Below the pieces are notes generated by a model. The model searched no databases. It was not told the DNA's origin and was given only the letters and a program-made list of their open reading frames with translations. A DNA stretch of 64,000 nt, taken from assembly GCA_040080835.1 (NCBI GenBank), contig JBEBHP010000004.1:62001-126000 (forward strand). Direction: 5' to 3'. Positions within the stretch are counted from its first letter, which is position 1; every line of letters starts with the position of its first letter. This stretch comes from SZUA-430 sp040080835. Its GTDB lineage: Bacteria > Pseudomonadota > Alphaproteobacteria > Micropepsales > Micropepsaceae. Below, piece by piece: positions 35,268 through 43,634 of the stretch. The position numbers and the translations under genes are program-made.

Positions 35268-35579
35268 ATGAAAATTCAGTGCGCATGCGGCAGTGTCATA
35301 CATGATGGGGGAGACGGGCTGTCCAACAAGGCGCATCTCATCTCCGACCAGAGCCTGTTTCCACTTTTCGATGCGATCGATCGCGTGCTTATGCTGGAGT
35401 GTTCTTCGGCGGTTGCGCGCGAAGCAGCGTGCACCAAATTGCGATCTCTGGTCACGAAATCTTCCCGGCTCGCGTGGGAGTGTTCCAATTGCGGGCGGCT
35501 CTACCTGAACCAGGGGCAGGGTAATCCGCGCGAGTACCTGCCTGGGAGTGAGACGAAGGCCGGCGCATTCGAGAGATAG
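35268..35579 (+). CDS. small Cys-rich (zinc-ribbon-like) protein, unknown
   Basis: A 103-residue protein starting at ATG 35268. It has a CACG knuckle at residues 5-8 (MKIQCACGSVIHD) and a CSNCG knuckle near residue 70 (WECSNCGRLYLN), the usual form of a zinc ribbon. The rest is helical. I do not recognise the family, and it may bind metal or nucleic acid. It sits alone between the monooxygenase and the GFA gene, on the same strand. Confidence 0.65.
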   Translation: MKIQCACGSVIHDGGDGLSNKAHLISDQSLFPLFDAIDRVLMLECSSAVAREAACTKLRSLVTKSSRLAWECSNCGRLYLNQGQGNPREYLPGSETKAGAFER

Positions 35580-35680
35580 ATTTTCGATCGGGACTCGACA
35601 TCAAGCAGCCGCGAGCAGAAGGGATGACGAGGTTGAGCTGTTGATATAGCATCATCCCGAACACAGACCGGGAGGATGCC

Positions 35681-36085
35681 GTGAAGCTTGAAGGTGGATG
35701 CTATTGCAAATCGGTTCGTTACGTGGCCGAGGGCGAGCCGATGATGAAGGCGGAGTGTCTCTGCCGCGAGTGCCAGTACATTACAGGTGGCGGGCCAAAC
35801 TTTTTCATCGCAATGCCGATCCCGGGTTTCAAGTACACGAAAGGTACACCGAAACAGTTCACCCGCAAGGATCTCGAGCGGCCGGTCACGCGCGAGTTTT
35901 GTCCCGAGTGCGGCACGCATATTGTAACGCGCCCACAGGGTTTTCCGGCAGTGATCCTGAAAGTCGGGTCACTCGATGATCCCAGGCAATACGGGACTCC
36001 AACCATGGCGATCTATACCTGTGACAAGCAGGCCTATCACACAATACCGAGTGGCATTCCGACGTTTGAAAAGCTGCCGGGGTAA
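35681..36085 (+). CDS. GFA (glutathione-dependent formaldehyde-activating-like) family protein
   Basis: A 134-residue protein with GTG start after GGAGG (35671-35675). The zinc ligands of the GFA family are visible: GGCYCKSVRY, CLCRECQY and FCPECGTHIV. The Gfa prototype adds glutathione to formaldehyde, but most members lack an assigned reaction. It is monocistronic-looking, 100 bases after the small Cys-rich gene and 92 before the hydrolase. Confidence 0.88.
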   Translation: MKLEGGCYCKSVRYVAEGEPMMKAECLCRECQYITGGGPNFFIAMPIPGFKYTKGTPKQFTRKDLERPVTREFCPECGTHIVTRPQGFPAVILKVGSLDDPRQYGTPTMAIYTCDKQAYHTIPSGIPTFEKLPG

Positions 36086-36177
36086 CGGTGTCGCCGCGAA
36101 GAAAATTTGGAGTCATTTTCCGGGATGCGAGGCGTCTGATTTGAAGCCAGTGTGGGTCGCACAACGAGGTGATCCGC

Positions 36178-36894
36178 ATGGCACGTTTTCTTTTTCTCCA
36201 CGGCAGCTGGCATGGCGCATGGTGCTGGCACAAAGTTCTGCCGTTCATCCAACAGCGAAAGCACATCGCCTCTGCCATTGATTTGCCTGGTCGTGGGCGC
36301 TGTCCGGCCATCCCCGCGTTTGTCAGTCTTGAGAAAATGGTTGATGCAGCCGAACGTGGCTTGGCTCCCGAGGGCAAGACGACAGTCGTTGTGCATAGCC
36401 GCAACGGCATTGTTGCCTCTGCGCTTGCAGAGCGAGTGCCTGATCGCATCGCGCGGACAATCTATCTTGCATCCTTCATGCTGCCTCCGGGACGGCGTGT
36501 CCTCGACTATGTGCCGGATAGGGAATCGATGATGTCGGGCAACGTCACGTTCAACCGAATGGGAATGTGGGACTGGCTGAATCCGGAGGTTTACGGGGAA
36601 GCGCTTTATGCCGACTGCAGCGAGAGCGATATTGAACTGGCGCGTGCGCTGCTCGTGCGCGAGCCCGTACGACCAGCCCTAACGCGACTGAAGTTGACGG
36701 CAGCCCGTTATGGCCGTGTCCCGCGCGACTATATCCGGCTGACTCAAGACAGAGCCGTTTCCACGGCGCTTCAGGACAGGCTGATCAATGATGCCGGTGC
36801 CGAGCGGGTTGAATCCATTGATGCCAGTCACTCCGCTTATTTCTCGCAGCCCGAAAAGCTCTCGCAATCCATCCTGAAGCTGGCAGCATCGTGA
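36178..36894 (+). CDS. alpha/beta hydrolase
   Basis: A 238-residue alpha/beta hydrolase of the hydroxynitrile-lyase/esterase-like type: FLFLHGSWHGAWCWHKVLPF opens the fold, and the catalytic His is in ASHSAYFSQPEKL near the end. The nucleophile is Ser74 in VVVHSRNGIVAS; the usual GxSxG elbow is changed to VHSRNG. The substrate is unknown, probably a small ester or cyanohydrin-type compound. ATG 36178 lies 8 bases after a GAGG ribosome-binding site; GTG at 36169 is an alternative. Confidence 0.85.
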   Translation: MARFLFLHGSWHGAWCWHKVLPFIQQRKHIASAIDLPGRGRCPAIPAFVSLEKMVDAAERGLAPEGKTTVVVHSRNGIVASALAERVPDRIARTIYLASFMLPPGRRVLDYVPDRESMMSGNVTFNRMGMWDWLNPEVYGEALYADCSESDIELARALLVREPVRPALTRLKLTAARYGRVPRDYIRLTQDRAVSTALQDRLINDAGAERVESIDASHSAYFSQPEKLSQSILKLAAS

Positions 36895-36945
36895 ATTTGT
36901 GGAGTTTCTGTATAGTGGCTGATCCGGTCATCGAAAGGCTACATC

Positions 36946-38187
36946 ATGAAGTTCGGCGTCTTTTACGAAATGCAGTTGCCAAAGCCCTGGAATCCAGGTG
37001 ATGAGCGGCAGCTGTTCCATGATGCGCTGGCGCAGGTCGAGCTCGCGGATGCGCTTGGCTATGACTATGCGTGGGAGGTCGAGCATCATTTCCTGGATGA
37101 ATACTCGCACTCATCATCGCCTGAAGTGTTCCTGGCAGCCGCTGCCGCACGGACCAAGCGTATCCGGCTCGGGCATGGCATCAGGCAGGTGATCCCGAAC
37201 TACAATCATCCGGCGCGCACAGCAGAAGGGCTGGCGACACTCGACATCATCTCGGACGGGCGCGTTGATTTCGGCATCGGTGAGGGTGCGACGCGCCTTG
37301 AGCTTGGTGGTTTTGGAATCCCGGCGCGCGAGAAGCGTGCCATGGCGATTGAGGCAGGCGAGCAGATTGCCAACATGATGGTGATGGATCCCTATCCCGG
37401 ATTCGAGGGCAAGTATTTCAAGATGCCCTGCCGCAATGTGCTGCCGAAGCCCGTGCAGACCCCGCATCCGCCAATGTGGATGGCGTGCACGAACAGGGAC
37501 ACGATCAAGGTGGCTGCGTCGCTGGGTGTTGGCGCGCTGGCATTTGCGTTTGTCAATCCGGAAGAGGCGCGGGCGTGGAGCGAAATCTACTACGGGATCA
37601 TCAAATCCGAGAGTTGCGTGCCGATCGGGCATAGCGTGAATGCGAATATCGCCATGGTGTCTTCGTTCTCGATCCATCACGAGCGGGCTGAAGCAATTCG
37701 GCGCGGGCATGAAGGTTTCGAGTTTTTCGGCTATGCGCTGAATGCGCTCGTGGCGCGGGACACAGTCCCGGGACGCACCAATCTGTGGGGTGAGTATCTG
37801 GCGTTGCGTGGCAACCGCACCGAGGAACTGGCTGCTGCCGCCAGCCGTGCGCCGCAAGGCTCCGGGATCGGAACACCTGATGACATGCGGCTGCATCTGA
37901 AAGCGTTTCAGGCATCTGGTGTCGACCAGGTGATCTTCATGCAGCAGGCAGGACGCAACAAGCATGAGCATATCTGTTCGTCGCTGGAGCTGTTCGCGTC
38001 AGAGGTCATGCCGGATTTCAAACGGGACGTGGAAGCGCGGGAAGCTGACAAGGCGCGCAAGCTTGAGCCATACGTCGAGGCCGCGCTCGCGCGCAAGCCG
38101 CGCATGAAGGCGCTGGCGGATGATGAGATCCCGGTGGTGCGTGCGTCTGTGGCGTCGGCGCAGGTGAACCAGACGAAGGCGGGGTAG
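36946..38187 (+). CDS. LLM class flavin-dependent oxidoreductase
   Basis: A 413-residue luciferase-like TIM-barrel protein. MKFGVFYEMQLP starts the first strand; DYAWEVEHHFLDEYSHSSSPEVFLAAAAARTKRIRLGHGI and VDFGIGEGATRLELGGFG follow. PHPPMWMACTNRDTIKVAASLGVGALAF fits the later strands. Such enzymes use reduced FMN, usually supplied by a separate reductase, to oxygenate an unknown compound. The NADPH-FMN reductase at 60 kb could serve this, but this is speculative. It ends just before the palindromic element at 38201. Confidence 0.9.
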   Translation: MKFGVFYEMQLPKPWNPGDERQLFHDALAQVELADALGYDYAWEVEHHFLDEYSHSSSPEVFLAAAAARTKRIRLGHGIRQVIPNYNHPARTAEGLATLDIISDGRVDFGIGEGATRLELGGFGIPAREKRAMAIEAGEQIANMMVMDPYPGFEGKYFKMPCRNVLPKPVQTPHPPMWMACTNRDTIKVAASLGVGALAFAFVNPEEARAWSEIYYGIIKSESCVPIGHSVNANIAMVSSFSIHHERAEAIRRGHEGFEFFGYALNALVARDTVPGRTNLWGEYLALRGNRTEELAAAASRAPQGSGIGTPDDMRLHLKAFQASGVDQVIFMQQAGRNKHEHICSSLELFASEVMPDFKRDVEAREADKARKLEPYVEAALARKPRMKALADDEIPVVRASVASAQVNQTKAG

Positions 38188-38200
38188 GGAGCGACAGCGT

Positions 38201-38316
38201 CTCCTCACCCACCCTCTCCGCACGCGGAGAGGGGCAGTTCCGTTTGTGAACAATATCCCTCTCCAGCATTGCTGGAGAGGGTGGCGCGCAGCATTAGCTG
38301 CGCGACGGGTGAGGAG
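38201..38316. repeat. composite palindromic repeat between convergent genes
   Basis: The outer arms CTCCTCACCC (38201-38210) and GGGTGAGGAG (38307-38316) are perfect reverse complements. Inside are three hairpins: 38212-38220 with 38225-38233, an 11-bp perfect stem 38257-38267 with 38271-38281, and 38285-38292 with 38297-38304. The first and second hairpins share sequence and could also pair with each other. The form resembles intergenic REP/BIME-type elements and would also terminate transcription from both sides. Confidence 0.7.
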
Positions 38317-38331
38317 CCGGTTGTGCGGCCT

Positions 38332-40365
38332 TCACCAGACGCGTACGCGCTTGTCCGGGTTCAGGTAGAGCTTGTCGCCTTGCTTGATCGGAAACGCCTT
38401 GTACCAGGCGTCGATGTTGCGGACGGTGAGGGCTCGGAACTGGGCGGGAGAGTGGCCGTCGTTGATCAGTCGCTGCCGCAGTGCTTCCGGGCGCATGTAG
38501 GTGCACCAGCTCTGCGCGAAGGCTACGAAGAACTGCTGGTCACCGGTGAGGCCATCCACTGCAGGTGCATCCTTGCCGCCGAGAGAGGCGCGCCACGCGT
38601 CGTATGAAGCAGACAGTCCCGCAAGGTCTGCGATGTTTTCGCCCAGAGTCTGGTGGCCATTCACACCGAGGTCCGGGAAGGGTTTGTAACCATCATACTG
38701 AGCTGCCAGAGCCTCGCCGGCTGCGTTGAACTGCTTCAGGTCTTCGGCCGTCCACCAGTTGCGAAGGTGACCGACGGCGTCGAACTGCGCGCCAATGTCG
38801 TCGAAGCTGTGGCTGATTTCGTGACCGATGACGGCACCGATTGATCCGTAGTTCACAGCTGGTGGTGCCTTGGGGTCGTAGAAGGGTGCCTGCAATATTC
38901 CTGCCGGAAAATTCAGTGCATTCAGAATGGGCAGGTTCACAGCATTGACGACCTGCGGGACCATGACCCACTCGTGGCGGTCAATCGGCTTGCCGATGCG
39001 TGCGCGCTGGTTCTGGAAGTTGAAGATTTCTGCGCGCTCGGCGTTGCCGACGGCGTCGCCTCGCACGACTTTGTAAGGTCCATAGTTGCGCCACGTATCC
39101 GGGTAGGCAATGCCGACCGTCAAGGTGGAGAGCTTGTGTTGGGCTTCAGCTTTTGTCTTTGGTGACATCCAGGCGAGCGCATCGATGCGCTTGCGGTAGG
39201 CGGCGATGATGTTGGACACCATCTCGTTCAATTGAGCCTTGCCGGATGCCGGGAAATATTTGGCAACGTACAGGTGGCCGACGCCCTCGCCGAGCGCCGC
39301 ATTGGTGGCGTCCACCGCGCGCTTCCAGCGTACGCGCTGCTGTGGCGTGCCCTGCAGCGCGGTGCCATAGAATGCAAAGTTTTCGTCTGCGAATGCCTTC
39401 GGCAGATAAATCGCGTAATGCTCGACGGCGTGGAAGGCGAGGTAGCTTTTCCAGTCTTCAAGACTTTCGCTTGCTGCCAGAGCGGAGATACCCTTTGCGG
39501 CAGTCGGCTGCCATACGACGAACGTCTTCTGGCCATCGAGACCCGCGGCCTTGAAGTATGTGTTCCAGTCAAGTCCGGGGGCTTTCGCCGCAAAATCCTT
39601 TGTGGCCCAGGGGTTGTTTCCTTTTCCAATGTCGTCGCTGTCAGCGCGGCTTGAATGGCTCTGCGCGATCCTGGTTTCGAGCGCCATGATGCGTGAGGCC
39701 TTGGTCGCGGAATCTGCGATGCCGGCAAGAGTCAGAACTTTTGCGATGTGGCTCACATACGCCGAGCGGGCTTTTTTCATCGCGTCAGAGTCCGACACGT
39801 AGTACTCGCGATCGGGCATGCCGAGGCCGCCCTGGATCAGGAAGGGATAATAACGCGAAGGGTCCTGGAGGGATGGAGAGACCCAGAGCCCCAATATGTT
39901 GTCGGTGTACATGTCGGTGGCGTTGAGGATGTCGACATCCGCGCGTAGTCCCTCGCCGAGATATTTGGCCAAGGCCGTGCGGTCGCCGATGGCAGATATC
40001 TTTGCAAGCATGGGCTGGATCGGCTTTGTTCCCTGCGCTTCGATGCCGGTTTCATCCATGAAAGAGGCATAGTAGTCACCGATCTTCTGCGCTTCGGTGT
40101 CCGGCTTCGCACTTTGTGCTGCGGCCTGGATCAAGTCGACAGTGCGCTTGTTGGTTTCCTCAGAGAGGATCGCACTGCCGCCATACGAGCTTCGATCAGC
40201 CGGGATTGGGTGTGCCTTGACCCATGCACCGTTGGCATATTGCCAGAAGTCATCCCCAGGGGGCGTCGAAGTGTCGAATGATGTCTTGTTCACGCCCTGC
40301 GCGAGTGCTGCTGCAAAGACCAGCGTGATTGAAGCAATTGACAAAGACAGACGAGAAAGGCGCAT
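38332..40365 (-). CDS. M13 family metallopeptidase (neprilysin/PepO-like), copy 1
   Basis: A 677-residue zinc endopeptidase. The zinc motif is H515-E-I-S-H519 in VIGHEISHSFDD; the downstream Glu is in LGENIADLAGL and the C-terminal signature is RVRVW. The beginning TPPGDDFWQYANGAWVKAHPIPADRSSYGG is the usual M13 N-terminus. A hydrophobic signal region (residues 8-22) sends it to the periplasm, where it would cleave small peptides. ATG 40365 is preferred over the long upstream frame. A second paralogue, about 690 residues, is 3 kb away on the same strand. Confidence 0.93.
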   Translation of the reverse strand: MRLSRLSLSIASITLVFAAALAQGVNKTSFDTSTPPGDDFWQYANGAWVKAHPIPADRSSYGGSAILSEETNKRTVDLIQAAAQSAKPDTEAQKIGDYYASFMDETGIEAQGTKPIQPMLAKISAIGDRTALAKYLGEGLRADVDILNATDMYTDNILGLWVSPSLQDPSRYYPFLIQGGLGMPDREYYVSDSDAMKKARSAYVSHIAKVLTLAGIADSATKASRIMALETRIAQSHSSRADSDDIGKGNNPWATKDFAAKAPGLDWNTYFKAAGLDGQKTFVVWQPTAAKGISALAASESLEDWKSYLAFHAVEHYAIYLPKAFADENFAFYGTALQGTPQQRVRWKRAVDATNAALGEGVGHLYVAKYFPASGKAQLNEMVSNIIAAYRKRIDALAWMSPKTKAEAQHKLSTLTVGIAYPDTWRNYGPYKVVRGDAVGNAERAEIFNFQNQRARIGKPIDRHEWVMVPQVVNAVNLPILNALNFPAGILQAPFYDPKAPPAVNYGSIGAVIGHEISHSFDDIGAQFDAVGHLRNWWTAEDLKQFNAAGEALAAQYDGYKPFPDLGVNGHQTLGENIADLAGLSASYDAWRASLGGKDAPAVDGLTGDQQFFVAFAQSWCTYMRPEALRQRLINDGHSPAQFRALTVRNIDAWYKAFPIKQGDKLYLNPDKRVRVW

Positions 40366-40538
40366 GGGTGCTCTCCGGAAGTTGGGGGGACAATAGACGC
40401 TGGGCCTCGATATTCCAACAAGCCGGGGGTGGCTCGCCCCCGTCGGTCCCTTTGCGAATCCGGGAAAAAGCGGGCACAATCCGCGATCACTGCGATTTGA
40501 TCGTGGGGTGGCGCTGGGCATTGGGGGATTGAATTGCA

Positions 40539-41249
40539 TTGAGCGAAACGTTCAAGCCGCTGCGCACCAGTATTGCAGAAGCATTGCAACGCCCGGGTGC
40601 GATCTGGATCCTCCTTGCGAACGCCGTCCCCGTGGCCGGCGTACTGTTTTTTGGCTGGCAGGCATTTGCGCTGCTGATTTTCTACTGGATCGAGAATGTC
40701 ATTCTTGGCGTATTCAATGTACTGAAAGTTGCGGTGTCCGGCTTCACCAAAGCTGGCAACGTCAAGCTGCTGACTTTGTTTCTCATTCCATTCTTTTGCA
40801 TTCACTATGGAATTTTTTGCTACGTGCACGGCATGTTTCTGATTGCCGTGCTGACGATTGCTGGTGCTATTCACGATGGCAGCGTGATCACTCCGGAATC
40901 CTTTGATCTGCTTCCGCGCGTTTGGCATGCGCTGCGGTCAGATGCCGATCTGAGTTTCAGTGTAGTTGTGCTTGTGGTAGTGCAACTGTTTTCATTTGCG
41001 GTCATGTGGCTGGGAATGGAAAAGTGGCGCGACACCAATCCGATGAAGCAGATGCTCGAGCCCTATGGCCGCATCGTGATCCTGCATCTGACGATCTTCA
41101 TTGCCTGCATTCCCGTCATCGCCATCGGGCAGGCTCAGATCGGCGTGCTTGTTCTGGCCCTGATGAAGTGCGGGCTGGAGCTGGGACTGCCGCAATTCTC
41201 GTTCGGGCTGGACAAGGTTCCTGATGAATTGAACCTACCTGACAAGTGA
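40539..41249 (+). CDS. DUF6498-like membrane protein
   Basis: A 236-residue membrane protein with six hydrophobic segments, TTG start after a GGGGGA stretch. WILLANAVPVAGVLFFGWQAFALLIFYWIENVILGVFNVLK is the conserved front of the family; FFCIHYGIFCYVHGMFL is the second block. No known function. It is divergent from the M13 peptidase and its last 15 bases overlap the end of the convergent M23 gene. Confidence 0.75.
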   Translation: MSETFKPLRTSIAEALQRPGAIWILLANAVPVAGVLFFGWQAFALLIFYWIENVILGVFNVLKVAVSGFTKAGNVKLLTLFLIPFFCIHYGIFCYVHGMFLIAVLTIAGAIHDGSVITPESFDLLPRVWHALRSDADLSFSVVVLVVVQLFSFAVMWLGMEKWRDTNPMKQMLEPYGRIVILHLTIFIACIPVIAIGQAQIGVLVLALMKCGLELGLPQFSFGLDKVPDELNLPDK

Positions 41250-42263
41250 CAGGGAGAATTCCTTGTCAATCAGTGTTTTGCCCTTACGTTCAAGTGTGTA
41301 GTGCGCAATGTATTTGCCAAGTGGCCAGGATGGAACGGTTCGCTTGCGACCTGCAAAGCTGAGCCATTGAGCCTTCGACTTTTCGAGCGCCTTGGGACCG
41401 ACTTCGGCAAGCGTCTGATTGAGGGCGTCGGTGACAACCAGCGTTTCCATATCGCCTTTCCTGATGCCAATCACGCGCACATAGGCGATAAGGGCGGGCG
41501 CAACGCTGCTGGGCTTGTCGGGATCGGATTCTTCGATCTCTTCAAGGGTTGGCGCGCGCGACGCGAAGCCGGCAGAGACCAGGGTGACCGGCTGGTACGC
41601 GAGCAACGCCTGCGCCTTGACCGTCCAGAGTGGTGACTTCGGCTTGGCGTTGCACCCCGCGGTGCGCGCATCCACAGCAGAGCTTCCAGAGAAGGGATCA
41701 ACTATCGTTTTGGCGTGCCTGACTTCAAAATGCAGGTGAGCAAATTGGGTATACCCGGACATGCCCACCCTGCCGAGAATGGCTCCGGCGGAAACTGACG
41801 CGCCGGACTTGACGCGGATGGAGCCCTTTTGCATGTGGCAGTACTGAGTCACCCATCCGTCGCCATGATCGATGACGACCCCATTGCCGCATTCCCTGCC
41901 GCCAAGTTCGCTGGCGTCTGACCGCCGGATCGACACATCTTTCATGCCGTCGCGAACTGCTTTCACGCTGCCCCTGGCTGCTGCCAGAACATTGACTCCC
42001 CTGTTCATCGAATCGGTGTTGCGCAGCCGAATGTCAGTGCCCTTATGCCCTTCGTAGGAAATTGAACCGCATTTGTAGTCGCTGACACCAGCTGAAGGGT
42101 CGCGATCGACGTAGTTCTGGATGAAGCAGTCGGACCCCGGACGGCAGGCAATAGGCAGAGCCAGTTTTGGTGCGGCTGAAGCGGTCCATCCGCTCACAAG
42201 GCCTGCAAGTGCCAATGTGAGTGCGTGTACGCGACGCGTGCGCCCGGACTGTGCCTTGATCAA
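41235..42263 (-). CDS. M23 family metallopeptidase
   Basis: A 342-residue secreted protein; hydrophobic residues about 12-30 (ALTLALAGLVSGWTASA) form a signal peptide. The LytM/lysostaphin zinc domain lies at about 60-200: EGHKGTDIR gives the first His and Asp, and AHLHFEVRH the second His pair. The C-terminal 140 residues are not recognised; they may bind the cell wall. It would cut peptidoglycan cross-links or act as an amidase activator. TTG is the only start I can support (42263). It is divergent from the MFS gene. Confidence 0.83.
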   Translation of the reverse strand: MIKAQSGRTRRVHALTLALAGLVSGWTASAAPKLALPIACRPGSDCFIQNYVDRDPSAGVSDYKCGSISYEGHKGTDIRLRNTDSMNRGVNVLAAARGSVKAVRDGMKDVSIRRSDASELGGRECGNGVVIDHGDGWVTQYCHMQKGSIRVKSGASVSAGAILGRVGMSGYTQFAHLHFEVRHAKTIVDPFSGSSAVDARTAGCNAKPKSPLWTVKAQALLAYQPVTLVSAGFASRAPTLEEIEESDPDKPSSVAPALIAYVRVIGIRKGDMETLVVTDALNQTLAEVGPKALEKSKAQWLSFAGRKRTVPSWPLGKYIAHYTLERKGKTLIDKEFSLSLVR

Positions 42264-42363
42264 CTGAGTACTCTGTTCCGTGATTTGCGCGGAAGCATAA
42301 CATGGATTTGACGCCGAAGCGGCTTTTCTTCATTGAGTTAATTGAAAGCAGTGACAGGGGCTG

Positions 42364-43602
42364 ATGGTGAACAGATTGGGCAGGATTGGCATTGGCTCGG
42401 GTGGGACACCCCGTTCGATTCTGTTCTTCACGTGCGCGGCACATTTCCTCCACCATATTCTGGTGTCCCTGTTCCTGACACTGGTCCTTAGCCTGACCAA
42501 GGTCTGGTCGATGAGCTACGCTGACCTCATTGCCCTGTGGACGGTTGGCTCGTTGATGATTGGCCTGGGCGCACCACTGGCAGGTTGGCTTGGAGACCGG
42601 TGGGGCGAGAGCCAGGTCATGACACTTCTGTTTTTTGGACTTGGAGGGGCGAGTGTCATGTGCGGCTTCGCGCAGAACCCTGCTGGCCTGAACGTTGGAT
42701 TGATCCTTCTTGGCCTGTTTGGTTCGCTCTATCACCCGGTCGGGAACTCCTGGGTTGTCAAACATGCAAGGGAGCGCGGAAAAGCGATTGCACTCGCGGG
42801 TATCTTCGGTTCATTCGGAGTTGCGGCCGGACCTGTAGTTGCCGCGGGTCTCAATGACGCGCTGGATTGGCGATGGGCGTTCATTGTTCCCGGCGTCGTC
42901 TGCATGGCGTTTGGTGTCGGCCTTGGTCTCGCTCGGCTCTGGGGGCTTGTTCCCGAGCGACAGGGAGATGCCCACGAAATGATGCACGAGCATGGAAGCG
43001 TCAAAGATCGTCGCAACGTGCTTGCGTTGCTTGCCCTGACAATGACGCTGACCCTGATTGCGACGAATGCCTTTGTCACGGCACTTCCCAAACTCGTCGA
43101 CACGCTAAACCTGACAGATGGCAAGGGACTTATCGGTGTCGGCTTGCTGGTGGGTGCGATTTATCTTGCAGCCTCTGGCGCGCAGTTTGTGGGTGGTCAC
43201 TACGCTGATCGCGGCGCCGCCCGGAAAACATATCTGGGCGCGTTCGTCTTGCTTGCTGTTGTATTCGTGACTGCGTCGGTAACTCAGAATTGGATACTGC
43301 TTCCTCTTGCGGCCGGCGTGATGTTCCTGTTCGAGACGATCGCACCCATTGAGACCGTTTTTGTAGCCAGGTACTCTCCACCATCGCGGCGGGGGCTTTT
43401 CTTCGGGATGCGCTATGCGATTTCGGTTGTTGGTGGGCCGGTGGGTGTGTGGATGGTTTCGGCGCTCTACAGTGCCGAACTTGGATTTGCGTATCTGCTG
43501 GCCGTGCTGGGGAGTATCGCAGCAGTTACTGCGGTTCTCGCGCTAGCCTTGCCACAAGACCGCACGCCAGCGCTTGGTACAAACGAAAGGAGCGCCTGGT
43601 AG
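42364..43602 (+). CDS. MFS transporter (Fsr-like)
   Basis: A 412-residue transporter with about 12 hydrophobic helices. GWLGDRWGESQV is the loop 2-3 MFS motif, and LGLFGSLYHPVGNSWVVKHARERGKAIALAGIFGSFGVAAGP resembles fosmidomycin-resistance (Fsr) proteins. It probably exports or imports a small molecule; the substrate is unknown. ATG 42364 has GGGG upstream. It ends in a 10-bp hairpin that covers its stop codon and faces the second M13 gene. Confidence 0.85.
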   Translation: MVNRLGRIGIGSGGTPRSILFFTCAAHFLHHILVSLFLTLVLSLTKVWSMSYADLIALWTVGSLMIGLGAPLAGWLGDRWGESQVMTLLFFGLGGASVMCGFAQNPAGLNVGLILLGLFGSLYHPVGNSWVVKHARERGKAIALAGIFGSFGVAAGPVVAAGLNDALDWRWAFIVPGVVCMAFGVGLGLARLWGLVPERQGDAHEMMHEHGSVKDRRNVLALLALTMTLTLIATNAFVTALPKLVDTLNLTDGKGLIGVGLLVGAIYLAASGAQFVGGHYADRGAARKTYLGAFVLLAVVFVTASVTQNWILLPLAAGVMFLFETIAPIETVFVARYSPPSRRGLFFGMRYAISVVGGPVGVWMVSALYSAELGFAYLLAVLGSIAAVTAVLALALPQDRTPALGTNERSAW

Positions 43603-43612
43603 GGCGCTCCTT
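43587..43612. terminator. bidirectional hairpin over the MFS stop codon
   Basis: AAGGAGCGCC (43587-43596) pairs perfectly over 10 bases with GGCGCTCCTT (43603-43612), with a 6-base loop. It includes the MFS stop codon and lies in the 32-base gap to the M13 gene. A modest T-rich tract is present on the minus side (TTTCGTTTG), so it would serve both convergent transcripts. Confidence 0.7.
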
Positions 43613-43634
43613 CCTGATGCTTCTGCAGTTGCGA

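Noticed and set aside
41235..41249. Overlap of the DUF6498 and M23 genes as a special feature
   Set aside because: A 15-base tail-to-tail overlap is common in compact genomes and needs no special explanation.
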